The position numbers and the translations under genes are program-made. A stretch of DNA of 64,000 nt. It comes from Maylandia zebra (lineage: Eukaryota > Chordata > Actinopteri > Cichliformes > Cichlidae). Shown piece by piece: positions 40,500 to 52,012 of this stretch. The first letter of the stretch is position 1; the number at the start of each line of letters is the position of its first letter. The stretch spans positions 10,582,547 through 10,646,546 of the forward strand of contig NC_135179.1 of the NCBI RefSeq assembly GCF_041146795.1. Direction: 5' to 3'. The notes below the pieces were generated by a model, which saw only the letters and a program-made list of their open reading frames with translations, was not told the DNA's origin and did no database searches.

Positions 40500-41490
40500 A
40501 GGTATGGCATTCTTCTTTTTGCTTTTCCTTGGCTAGAACTTTTTGGAACATGACTGCCCCCAATTGTGCGGGAGTTGCTTAGCTGGAGAAGTACTATTAA
40601 TAGAAACGTACTTTAGTCGTGCTTTCATTTTTAGTGTTGGAAGTTCAGCCGAACTCATAGCAGTTACTCACGATTTCTTATTTTGTTTTTACTTTAAGCT
40701 ACCAGGTATTTGCCAGACTTTCGGGAATTTTCAGATAATACTGTAGACATCAGTGTGTATGTGTTTTTTTTGTTGTTGTTGTTTATATTACTCTCCATTT
40801 CTTGAATGAAAAATTAGAAGAGTAATTAAATACAGAACTGTTAAACTGCGTAAACTAGCTTAAATGTCCCAGTTCCCATTAATGTTTCAGCACACATGAC
40901 ATTTGCCAAGTGAGTACACAATATGACATGGGCATGATAAGGATGATCTTTTTTTGTTTTGTTCACTTCTTCTTCTCCCCCCCGACATCCAAATAGTTAA
41001 TAACATTTCTGAAATTTACGTTGTACATACAAATACTGTATATTCCAAGAATTCATTCAGAGTGCACTAAATTATTTACAGTGTTACAGTTTATTGTGGA
41101 GAAACTGTGTTGTGTTGTTTTGTTTGGTTAAGGGATCAGCAACAGCATGCATATTGAGTTAAACAAGTTTTTAGGTTTTTATAGCGCAGCAAATCATCAG
41201 ACATTTGTAACAACAAAAAAAGACAATGTTGAGCGATAACAGTTATGGTAACAAGTTCAGACAGCATGCACAATAGTGACTTAGCATTCATCACCTATTC
41301 ATCATATATGATTCATTCCTCAATGGGACAATCTGCAATTTTTCACCTACAATAGCAAACTTTCAGACAAATTAGAGGACTGCTTGGCTCAACTTATAAA
41401 TTTATCAAATAGACATTTGATGTTTCATCTCCCCATAACAAATAAAACTTGTCGCTTTACAACCAAATACAGAGCATGTTAAGATCAGGA
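40500..41490. other. Short intergenic region between HHAT and MYOZ1
   Basis: No gene was recognised. It separates the HHAT 5' end from the MYOZ1 3' end; both genes are on the minus strand. Confidence 0.6.
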
Positions 41491-41496
41491 CTTCAT

Positions 41497-41502
41497 TTTA
41501 TT
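41497..41502 (-). terminator. myoz1: Candidate MYOZ1 polyadenylation signal
   Basis: AATAAA on the minus strand, about 155 bases after the MYOZ1 stop codon. Confidence 0.5.
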
Positions 41503-41653
41503 TGTACGCTTTAAACTGTCCACACTGGGAGATTCAAATTCATTAGTGTAATAGTTAATTGTAAGCTCAACTATTGTGTGTGCATGCTATGGTGTATGCA
41601 TGCAGTTACTCTTGTGTGTGAGTATGTGCATAGTAATCACTATTAATATGCTT

Positions 41654-41888
41654 TCACAGCTCGTCGGTCTCTCCATCGAAGGGCACAGCATCCGTCTCCA
41701 TGTGAATGCTGCTGGGCTCACTGCTGCCCACCCAGCCAATAGGAGTGCGATTGAATGAAGGCCGGCAGCTAATGTCATGATGGTACACCACTGCAGGTTC
41801 AGGCTCTTCTTTGGCTGCCTCAGCTTCTGGCAGCTGAAATTTCAGAAACTGATTGGCCTTTTCAAAACCGCCGTAGGGCATGGCACTC
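41654..41888 (-). CDS. myoz1: MYOZ1 last coding exon
   Basis: This exon encodes [20 protein letters not shown], then [17 protein letters not shown] and the terminal DGETDEL. The last five residues match the PDZ-binding tail shared by myozenins and myotilin-type proteins. Confidence 0.94.
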
Positions 41889-44590
41889 CTGTCAAACCAA
41901 GGTGAAAGGTTAATTAAAGCTCCTTTTTTTTTCACAAATCTTCTACATATCAGACCTCAAGGGAACTACCTGTTGAAACACTTGTACTGGAGTAATTCCT
42001 TTTTGGCATTGGGATGTGGCATATTGGTTTGTAGAGTGGCTAACAGACCTTCATCACCCTTCATGGCCTTCTCCCATGGAGACACATAGGTTTTCACATG
42101 AATTTGCTGCTTAGTACCGCCATGTTTTCCACCTCCTGTAAAGAAAGTCATCCACATGTGCTGGTAACTAAAACTTAAAAATAAAGGTTGTGGCATGATT
42201 GAAATGCCCCTCTTATGCAGGTATTGCTACTAGAAATTGAAAGATTGTGGCAAAATAAACCAGCACAATTTATCTGCAGACAGACAGATTTTATTTTAGC
42301 TTTTTCTAAATTTAGTTGTGCTGTTGTTTTATGCAACAATGTGAGGGGTAGGAGCAGCTAAAAAGATCTAATTTTTTTCACTTATAAAACTACCAGAACT
42401 GGTGGTTCAATAAAGGATATTTATTTGTATTTTGATATCAGAATACTGACTGTTTGCTTCAAAGGTGAATCCATTCGATGAAACACCATTACTAGCCCAA
42501 AAAGACCAGCAGCTGGCCATTCAACTTGTCCAGCATACTTTTTTAACTGGCCCTAGGCTATTGTTGAACTGCACTGTGCCAGAAACTGCGACTTCCTGCA
42601 GTGCTTTCTTGATAACCTCATATTGGAACCTGTTTGGGTTTTTTGCACTAAGGCTTGTGTATAGATTAAACGCACAAAGTACCTCATATCAAATAATGAG
42701 GTTTAGAGTTGCTCATTATCAGTTTTCTCCAGACTTTAAGCCAAGCTTAGCTAACTAACCAGCTGGTCATGGTGGTTTTAGTACTTTTAGCAAGAAAGCA
42801 AATACAAATATTCAACACATTTTTGAATAGTTCAGTGTTTAATAGATATATGTAATTTGGTTTAAAAAAAAATAAATACATATATCGTGTACACTGTTAT
42901 TTTTTATTAATTTATACAGTTGTCCTTCTAGATGTATTTCTCAAGCTGTAAACACACTTTCTTAATGCATTTTAAATAATTTTTGGAGAAATGGCCCTCT
43001 GTACCTAAAACAGAATTGCACTACAAATGGCCAAAAGAAAAAGAAATTAGACAAACCTTTTAGTGGAGACCACTCACTACTACCTTCTCCTTTTCCACCT
43101 TTCTCGCCCACACCAACTCCTGCACTTCCTGCTCCACTTGCACCTCCCGTTCCTCCTGCTCCTTTGCTTCCAGGCTTTGGGGGAGGCACAGGGGCCCCTC
43201 CTCCTGTTTGTAGCCCTACAAAATTCAGACGTCCAGACTCCTTGCTAACAAAATGCCCACCGAGGTTTATTATTTGACCTCCCACTTGACCTCCCAGGGA
43301 GGGAACAAACTTCTGCAGGTTGTCCTGAAAGAAAGGGTAAATGGACTGGTTGTTATATAGCACTTTTCTACTGTACCTGAGCACTCAAAGCTGTTTATAC
43401 AACTTGCCTCATTCACACAACCATTTTTTTCTATGCATAAATGCTATCTATCTAACATTCACACACATTCATGCAGCTTGGGTTTAGTGTTCTGCTCAAG
43501 GATATTTGGTATGCAAAGTGGGAGCAGCCAGGGATCAAACCACCAACCTTGCAATTAGCAGATGACCTGCTCTATCTCCAGAGCTTCAGCCACCCCATAT
43601 AGAGCAAAGTATCACCATTATAATCAATCATACACCATACAATGCTTTGATTTGTATTTACTGAATAATAATGATCAGGACTTGAGCATTATGTTTAGGT
43701 TAAAATTATGATTGTGTGGTCTTTATCTGCTTCAAGACCAAAAAACCCTCTTATATCACTGTTAAAATTGATCAGTATGATTATAATTAAAGCCCAGGTG
43801 ACTTTACATTTAAATAATCACCATCTGCATGCTGGTACTAGGTTTCTTTCAAATATTTATATCAACAAAAGCAAAATTGTAAAGGTAAGGATACAGTTCT
43901 TCAGGTGTTACCTTTCTGCATGAGATTCAAAGCTAATTCAAGATTTATTTGCCTCAAATTTGCTTGGATTATCAACCTAGTGTCAATAAATTTGCATTGC
44001 AGTGACAAACAAGACTTTATTTTGTTTATGAACTAGGCTCTCACCATGGACTCACTACTGAAGATGTCAGGGTTGTTCTCATAGATGAATTTCTCCACTC
44101 TCTGCTGTCTCATCTTGAACATCTTGGATCCTCGGTTCTTCAGCAGGGAAAGCTCCTCCAGCATGATGTCTTTAGGAGTTCTGATCTTTGTTCCCAGGTC
44201 AAACTCCGATGCCTCTGGCTCTGACTCATATTCTACGTAAGTGAGAGCCAAACAATGGCTCTAACATTGGTAAATGAGGTTGAAAGTAGTACTAACTCAT
44301 AAACATTGTTTCATTAAAGAACGGTATCCTTTATTAGTAAAGTAGATTGACTTAATTGTACTGCAAATAAGCAGCTAGTTCTCTAATATTTGTACCCCTT
44401 TTTGTTTTACCACCGTGTATTTCTGTGTACTGTGTTTATATGAAAGAGCTCTACTGAGCAGTGGTAACTTGGTTTCATAGTCACGTCATTTTATGTAAGC
44501 CTTACCATCCTGAGGGATATGTGATAGGTCAGTTATGATCTTGGAGGGCTTTTTCCGCTTGGTTAGGGGAGCAGGTGTACCCAGAGGCAT
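41654..44590 (-). CDS. myoz1: MYOZ1, myozenin-1 (calsarcin-2/FATZ-1), complete, 304 aa
   Basis: Myozenins are sarcomeric Z-disc proteins that bind alpha-actinin, filamin C, telethonin and calcineurin. Coding exons in order: 44590-44506, 44232-44045, 43324-43084, 42135-41970, 41888-41654; splice sites and phases agree, giving 915 nt with the stop. Landmarks: [17 protein letters not shown] at the N-terminus, the conserved block [35 protein letters not shown], a Gly/Pro-rich middle exon, [37 protein letters not shown], and the C-terminal class III PDZ ligand ETDEL. Human MYOZ1 has 299 residues. The N-terminus and the long Gly-rich exon favour MYOZ1 over MYOZ2 and MYOZ3. Its neighbour SYNPO2L is also adjacent in human 10q22. 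The fish a/b copy is not assigned. Confidence 0.95.
41970..42135 (-). CDS. myoz1: MYOZ1 fourth coding exon
   Basis: A 166-nt exon encoding [20 protein letters not shown], then [15 protein letters not shown] and ELLQYKCFN, the conserved region just before FNRxAMPYGG. Confidence 0.92.
43084..43324 (-). CDS. myoz1: MYOZ1 third coding exon (Gly/Pro-rich)
   Basis: A 241-nt exon starting [18 protein letters not shown] and continuing into a glycine-rich, low-complexity segment ([20 protein letters not shown]). Human MYOZ1 has a similar glycine-rich middle. Confidence 0.92.
43343..43597 (+). repeat. SINE-like/LINE-tail repeat, copy 2
   Basis: Diverged copy of the unit at 35700-36020: TTATATAGCACTTTTCTACTG, GAGCACTCAAAGCTGTTTA, GGGATCAAACCACCAACC and a CAGCCACCCC end. 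It lies in the MYOZ1 intron between the second and third coding exons. Confidence 0.6.
44045..44232 (-). CDS. myoz1: MYOZ1 second coding exon
   Basis: A 188-nt exon encoding [20 protein letters not shown], then [20 protein letters not shown] and [12 protein letters not shown], the most conserved myozenin block. Confidence 0.95.
44506..44590 (-). CDS. myoz1: MYOZ1 first coding exon
   Basis: This exon has 28 codons and one base: [20 protein letters not shown] onward, ending at a GTAAGG donor. It aligns with human MPLSGTPAPNKKRKSSKLIM. Confidence 0.92.
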
Positions 44591-46192
44591 GACTTGAGGG
44601 GCCAGGGGAGAACACAGAACATTACCTTTGGTTAGAAAAATGTAGAACAAGTGATGATATTAACCTGAACACATACTTAAGCAATGAAATCCTTATGTTC
44701 AAGACTCAAAAGTTAATTAATGTTAAGTAATATCAAAACTTCTCCAGAAAAAAGAAGCTCCTTAAAGGGATTAAGTCTAGATAAATAACATAGAAAACTT
44801 TAAGAGGTTTAGTATGAAAAAAACATAAATTAACAAAATAGAAACCAAATAAGACAAAGTAATTGATACCTTCAGTTGTAGTTTTCTATTTCACACTACA
44901 CATCCATATTCAAAGGAATTCATAAATCATAAATTGACTGTAAAGCTTTAATTGCACTGAAAGGGGTGTTGTTGCTTCAGTGTTACCATTGATTTGCACC
45001 ATAGCCACAAAATAACTCTCAACCATCAACACTTTACCACCACGCCTGAAAGTGAATCCCCGGGACCTGAATGTATCAGACAGACTGACAGCAAGGGCCC
45101 TCCTCATTTTTCAAGTTCAAACGGGATGTCAGTGCCCTCAGATTTCTTACATTCTCTAGTGAAACAGATGTCTGCCTCGAAGGAAACGTATAGCTCAATA
45201 TGTGTTTCAGTTTTGTTTGGAGACACAAGATCTGTACACAGTCTGTGCCAATGTAAACAGAACCATGTTATGGTTGAGACAGAAGCCTCGGGCTTATTAA
45301 AATGATGGAATTATTCATAATATTTTATCACAGTCTCTTGCATGGAAACATAAAGGTGGGAAAACTTCCCTCTATCTCATAGGCCAAGCTATCCACTGTG
45401 AAAGACATGCATCTGGTTTACATGTAATTATATGCGTGCGTTACATAGTTTCTTATCTTTCTGAACAGGTATCAACACTTTCAGCTCTCACCAGTTTCTT
45501 TAAGGCCCAATCAAGTGGCAAAACATCACATCACATCTACTGGCTGTAACTCAACCCACTGAAGCTATTTTTAAAAGCCATTTCCAGCCAAGACATTTTA
45601 GCGACATGGAATGGCGTCATTCGGCTATCAAATGGGCTCAACATAACCCTTAAGAACACACCTCCACAAAACAATTCTGACTATATATTTGGCCATCTCT
45701 CAAAACAGGTGTACAAACTGGTTTAGTTAATGGATGTTAACGAGGAGGATTTTCAACACTGTCTTTTAATTCCCTTAAATAATTAAAGGCTCAGACAAGT
45801 CTGTTCTCAGATTTACCAACCCCTCTCAGGGTTTGGCAGCGCCATATAAAACATATGCAACACCCACCGAGTGAGATGATCAGCACATTTAACCACTCCT
45901 TTGATAATTTTAAAAACAGCAAAGGAACTTTTATAGCTATGTTGCATCTGCAATTAATTATTTGTCATAAAATTAAACTGCTAACTGATCATTTTTATTT
46001 ATTGAACTCTTGAGGTCTTGCATTAGTTTCTCCTTAAGATCAGCTGCAGAAATATGAGTGGGACCACATTGCATGTTAAATCCCTCTCACGGCTTTTGCA
46101 CTATGCAAAACTGAAATCCTCCCAGTTATCAGCTGTCAGTTGATTGGTAGAACAAATGGACACAGTGATTTGTGGGATGTAGATCCACTCAC

Positions 46193-46240
46193 CGAGTTTT
46201 TGTTGTTGTCCTGGCAAGAAAGACAGACCTATAAATACCA
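46193..46240 (-). promoter_or_regulatory. myoz1: Candidate MYOZ1 core promoter and noncoding exon 1
   Basis: On the minus strand a TATA-like/MEF2-like sequence GTATTTATAG (around 46228-46239) lies about 35 bases before a donor-bearing segment ending CTCG|GTGAGT at 46193. This would make a short noncoding first exon of MYOZ1, 1.6 kb upstream of the ATG exon. Confidence 0.45.
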
Positions 46241-46570
46241 AACAGTGAAGAGGAGACCGAGGGACCAATGTTGGTGATCTCGATCACAAGTTTACAAATC
46301 CCTCAGTGCCTCTGACCCTACGTTCGCCTGGACCCAGGTCCCGGGAAGTGCAAAACCCAACCAACACTCAGATGGCAGCTCTTTCAGGGGGTTGGGGCTG
46401 TTGGTGTTCGTATCAAGACGGGAGGAGGAGGTTGAGGTTGGGTGTATGAATAGGGATTGAGGAGGGGGCAGGGGGGCATTAAAGTCAGGGGAGAAGTCTC
46501 TGTTGGCCAGCTGAAACTGCTGATGGTGATATTAAGGGAACAAAATCATTCTCACAGATGGCTCAGAAGC

Positions 46571-46580
46571 CTATATTTAG
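46571..46580. promoter_or_regulatory. Consensus MEF2 site upstream of MYOZ1
   Basis: CTATATTTAG fits YTAWWWWTAR exactly and lies about 370 bases upstream of the proposed MYOZ1 first exon. MEF2 drives many striated-muscle genes; AT-rich DNA produces chance matches, so support is moderate. Confidence 0.4.
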
Positions 46581-47069
46581 TAGCAAAGAGTGAGGGGGAC
46601 AGAACCCAACTATAATATAACCTCAGAGGACTCTGGGGTGTGTTTAGGGTACACAGAAAGACTTTTCAGTTTCCCTGAACTACTGAATGTGATGGACATG
46701 CAGACAATGAGGTGACAGATATTTAAAACATTTTGTGCAAACCATCTGAATGTGGTGGAGTGCAAACCCCAAAACTACCAAAGATATGTCATTAGTATCC
46801 TTACTGGTAACTGTATATCTTCCATTTTAAAGAAAACACAAATTTTTGCTTTCTTGTGTGCAAATACACAACCTGCCTTTGACGTCACAACTTTTCCCAG
46901 GGCTTAAAAAGTCTTCAGTAAATATACGTACTTACATTGTCATAACAACAGAGTTATCCTTTAGGTGAGGGTCTAACATTATTCGATTTTTTCTACATTA
47001 TTATAGTGATGATAATAGCATGCAATACAGGCATATGATCATGTGGGGAAAAAAAAGGTTTTACAGGGG

Positions 47070-47745
47070 TCTATGCAAGCCTGTGAAAAACTAAGTACAT
47101 TCAGTAGCTTGTAGAACCACCTTTAGCACCAATAACTTTAAAGCAATTTTTCTCTATGTAACTTTACGCTCTTACATTGTTGTGGAAAAATTTTGGTCCA
47201 CTCTTCTTTACAACACTGCTTCAGTTCATTGAGGTTTGTGGGCATTCATTTATGCACAGCCCTCTCAAGATCTCACCATAGAATTTCAGCTGGGTTGAGG
47301 TTTGGTCTTTGACTGGGTCATTTCAGCACTCTTTTCTTTTGTTTTTCAGCTTTTCCATAGTAGATTTGCTGCTGTGCTTATCCTGTTTCATGACATGCTT
47401 GAACTGCCAAGGAGATGGCCTCACATCTGACTATAGAATGCTTTTGTAAAAAGAGGTGGTGGACTCTGTAATTGCAAGGTGTCTAGATCTTGTGGCTGCA
47501 AAAACAAACCCAAATCCCCGTAATATCTCTGAGCATTGCATGGTTTGACCTTGGAATTAAATTTGCTGGGATATCCACTACTGGGAAGCTTGTGACATTG
47601 TGCCAACGCAACTGAATGCTTCAATCCAGCAAACTGTTTTGCTGAATTGAAGCCTAACGAGTGTTTGATTATTAGCACCTGGCTGCCACTTACCCCTTAA
47701 TTCCTATGCTAGCAGTAAAAGAGTACTTTAATTTACCTTTCTTTT
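47070..47745 (-). mobile_element. Decayed Tc1-like element, a different family from copies A and B
   Basis: The left end has GTGAAAAACTAAGTACATTCA and the right end CCTGGCTGCCACTTACCCC, both typical of a common fish Tc1-like repeat. Minus-strand reading of 47421-47678 includes a degenerate SGYPSKFNSKVKPCNAQ, matching the SGRPSKF transposase motif. Most of the transposase, including the catalytic core, is deleted. It lies between MYOZ1 and SYNPO2L. Confidence 0.65.
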
Positions 47746-50700
47746 TCATATGACTGTATAAACATGTATGTAACTCTATAACTCTCCTTAGTGTGAATTT
47801 TTTATTTTTTGTGCAAATTTTAAAAAGGTAAATATACAGGTATATACAGGTATCATATGTACAAATTGACACAATATGAATGTGTCATTTTTAAATATTA
47901 CTGTTACAATTAATATACATTTATAAAAACATGATTGTTAGTTGCCAAAATAATCCCAGGGGTCCTGAGTGAGTCAGATTTTATGTGCTTAATTCGATCT
48001 AGAAAACTTTGACTCTGAAGCACTAACTAAATCTGCAGCAACTTTCTCTGAAAGTCAGTTAACTTTGTATTGTTCTAGTGTTTTTGAGCACACAATCAAA
48101 GTAGAAAATGCAACTGGTAACTTTGTGGCTCTGTTTGGATGTTTGACTGTATTAAAGTACAATTGATCTATATGCTATGTGCAACATTGTTCTTAAGTTA
48201 AACTTCAATTCCAAGTAAGATGTATCTTATTTTACTTTATATATTCTAAAATATTTTATGATGCACGATTCTGAAATGTAGGAAAGCCATCAGACATTGG
48301 GTTTTTGACATCAATACAAATGCCCAATATTGTTAGTTTCCTTTATTTCTTAGGGTTAACTTCCTTAAATATTACTCAGGTCAGCTTTATTTCAAAAAGG
48401 TTCTTCAGGCTCTTCTTCATAAAGTCTTGATTTCTCATAATTTTTTGGCTCATCTCTGGCCTCCGAAATCTAAAGAAAATTATCTATTTTTATCAAAATG
48501 ATCACTGCAGAGAAGTGCTTGTAACAAGTGACATGTTTTCAGTCTTTCTTCGAACCAACTGAAGTCTTATATTTAAATAACAATGGTGACACTGTTTAAA
48601 ATTTGTGTTTTATTTTTATACATACCTCTGCATACATTTCATTATTTCATATGAAATGTAGAAATATCCATGTCCCTTTTTTGATCAATTCAAATCACAT
48701 TTCAACGAAGTATTAAATGGAAAGCACTAAGATTTGCTGCAGATGTCTTATTTCTAGTACAGCCCATGGAAAACACTCCACGGGATGTTTTCTGCACATC
48801 TTGAAATAGAAACTTTCCATAGGCCCCTTTTTTAATGTATCTTTTTTTAAGTAGGTAAATTAAGAAGCAACTCTTAATTACAGTAGGGACCTGGCAACAA
48901 TTCATTTTCTTTATAAATAAAGAGTATTATGTTTGGATATTAGCAGCTCTATATATAGCCTCCCATGTGAGTGTGGGGCTTGGCCATTTTTAATGTACTG
49001 TCAGTGTACACTGATGCCCCACAGCACCACTTAGTGGCAAGTGTTCATGTAGGCAAAAAGAAAAGAAAGAAAGAAAAATATACTGACACACAGTACAACC
49101 ATATAACATTATTGCATTACATTATAGTCAAAATTTATACATGAATATACATTTTGAGTTCCAGATATAGAATCACACATTCTGTGTGTTGGGAAATGAA
49201 TAGATGGCATTAAACAACAAGTTTCCAACGATAATGCACTTTTTGAGTATTAATTTTTAATCTTACTAACAGAAAAAAAGTGAAAATAGTATTTTTTTTA
49301 TACACCAAACCACCCCCGCCCATTTTATATATGTATAATGTCCAGATTTAGCTCACTCCTAGAGTCTTTACTGAAAAGTAAGAAAGTAAGACAAAGATTA
49401 GTCAAAAAGATGACTCTTGGAACTGCAGAAGTAATAAACACTGAATCTTTACAATTTAGCTCTAAGAAATATGTCAAAAAGAAGCTAACTCAATCTCAAA
49501 CAACTGCTTCAACATTTGTGTTTAAAATGAGAAAAAAAAAACATTAGAAAATACAAAAAAGGACATGTTGTATGCTATAAATTGTACTGACCGGGTATCT
49601 CTCCAATATGATGATATGATACTTAAAACTTTACCCCATACTATAGTTTTTGAAGTTTCCTCCTGTGAAATATATGATGAAACATCCAAGGTTTAAATGG
49701 TCATGTCTGTTAGTCTGTCACATTAAATTGATGGAGTTTTGCTACTCTAGGATATATCCCATAATATAGATCCTCAGAGCTGTTTATAGAAAAAAAGAAA
49801 GAAATTACACTTTGGCTTTAAATTGTGACATTTGGAGTGGTTGTGCATTTGATCTACCTACAATTTTTAACAATACTTAAATGTATTTTCCAGCCCTGAA
49901 ATTTTAATGTGGCTAGCTCCAATGTTAGAATTTTGATCTTTATCTATACTTTAAGAACTCACAAAATATTCATTGAAGGTAGAATTTTTCATGGCTTTAT
50001 TAAATGTGATAAAGTTGTTGTACAAACAAAAATGAGCTGATTCTAATCAAGCTAGACACACTCACTGATTTTTTCATAGAATGACCCAATAGGTTCCTTA
50101 TGTGAAAATATAATTCATATTCTATTATATTATCTGAGTTACTATTTTTATTAACGAGCTACAAACCTATGTAATTTATAAAATTAGTCTGAAGTTAAAA
50201 AACAAACAAACTCTGCACTGGTAATAATTTTTATCTTTTAATCCTTTTTTAATGTTTAAACTACTATACAGTTACATTTACTTCATTGTTCAGTTACAAG
50301 TTCCATTTCTGCATGCTTTTTGTCATACACTAAAAGACTAACCAACAGAGGGCAGTATAAAATCAGACATGTCAGACAGCTGGAGAGCCTTGAAGTCTAA
50401 TTTTATTCCTCTAAAAATATCTTGTCATCTCTCAGTATAAACTTCTACTCAGCATTAATAACAAACATTTTTCACACTCATTATTTAATCCATGTACTTT
50501 CAGAAACTCACACTGTACACCTCAGCATATTTATATCTAAGATCTAGTTTTCTAATGACATAATGAAAACAAGAACAAGCTTGAAGAGAAACTGTATTTT
50601 AAAAAGGGTAAAAAATCAAAAAAAAAAAAAAAAATCTACCAAGAGTACCACAAATATAACACAACAGTCTTTCTGTGTTTCTTACTTGTTCCTTTAACAT

Positions 50701-52012
50701 ATTCAGTCTTTGGAAGCACATATTCATCAAACATATTTCTCCTTACTTTTTAACAGCACCCATTGTTATTTAGAACACAACAGCTAAACCTCTGTGCTTC
50801 TGTCCAACAAACTTCATGGCTCAAACTTTCCTGGTCATTCTAATTTAATTTCTAGAGGCTGTGAGGTATCAAACCAACAGACAGAAGTCTGACTTTGATT
50901 GTGACCACTTCAGTGAAATGGCAACACCAGAACTGTGACCCCATTACTCCTAAATATGTCCTCGTTCCACAGCCGCTCTCTTTTCATGAACCCTTTCAGA
51001 AGGGCCAGTGCTTCTCTGTCTATCTACTTCCCCATGCATTCCCTCTGAATAAATTACAACTTTACAAAACAAAATACACATTTCTTCATCTGTGTTATTT
51101 GTTTAATAAAAGTTATGAATTTACATATAGTTGCAAAGTGCAACTATATGACTCTGGTGTGTCTAGGTGGTAAATAGAAGCAGTGATATCCAGTAACAAG
51201 TGTTCATTCAGTGACAGCCCAGGCACTTGTTGTTTGTGACCTGGGCTAAAAAGATAGCATTTCTCTCTAGTTATAGTGAGTGGAGGTATCTGACTTGTTG
51301 CAAGAGCAAACCTTGCCTTCACTTATAGACCCTAGCGAGCTGAGGTGTTTAAAAAACAGCATCATTTAAACACCCATGAGTGTACATGACTGAATAGGGC
51401 GAGTACTGTGAATTACATGTTATAAGATCCACCTACTCCAGTCTACATCACACAACATATATTTTTAGTGGTTTGAGCTTTGCTCATAATGGCATTCGTT
51501 CATTCATTGTTCACTTTTCAGACATTTCAAGTTTCAAAGAATAATTCAGTACAGGCTCTGTTTAGATGGGTTTTCCGCTAAATTAGTAGAAGAGATCTCC
51601 AGAAGCCTTACACAAACCTCCCCCAGGACAGGCATATGGTGGGCTATACAGTGTATGGCAATATAGTTTAAAACTAGTGTGACTCATTTAATCTGTTTGC
51701 AGCAAAATAAATGTGATAAGCAGCATTTTGAGCAAAAAAAAAAAAATCTTTTGTTCTCATTTAACTTAACTCACCTGTTTTTTATATTTCAATTTCATAC
51801 TCAATTGCCATTTTATGTTACTTCAGCAGCTAATTTTTGCAGATGAGTCCTGATCTTTGCCCATCAGTTTCCCAAAGCATAAAACATCTTTAACTCCATG
51901 TTTTTTCTATCAACCAATTAACAAAATTGTCAGATATATTTCTGTCCATGATTAATTAGCCTTTTCATGAATATGAAGATGTCCAAGCATGGTACTGACT
52001 GCTTCATTGCCC
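47746..52012 (-). other. MYOZ1-SYNPO2L intergenic region, includes SYNPO2L 3' UTR
   Basis: AT-rich, with no protein-like open frame recognised. Several minus-strand AATAAA motifs occur, so the end of the SYNPO2L transcript cannot be fixed from sequence alone. Confidence 0.5.

Noticed and set aside
46228-46239. CTATAAATAC as a plus-strand TATA box for an unknown gene
   Set aside because: No plus-strand gene follows; the minus-strand reading fits MYOZ1 exon 1 better.
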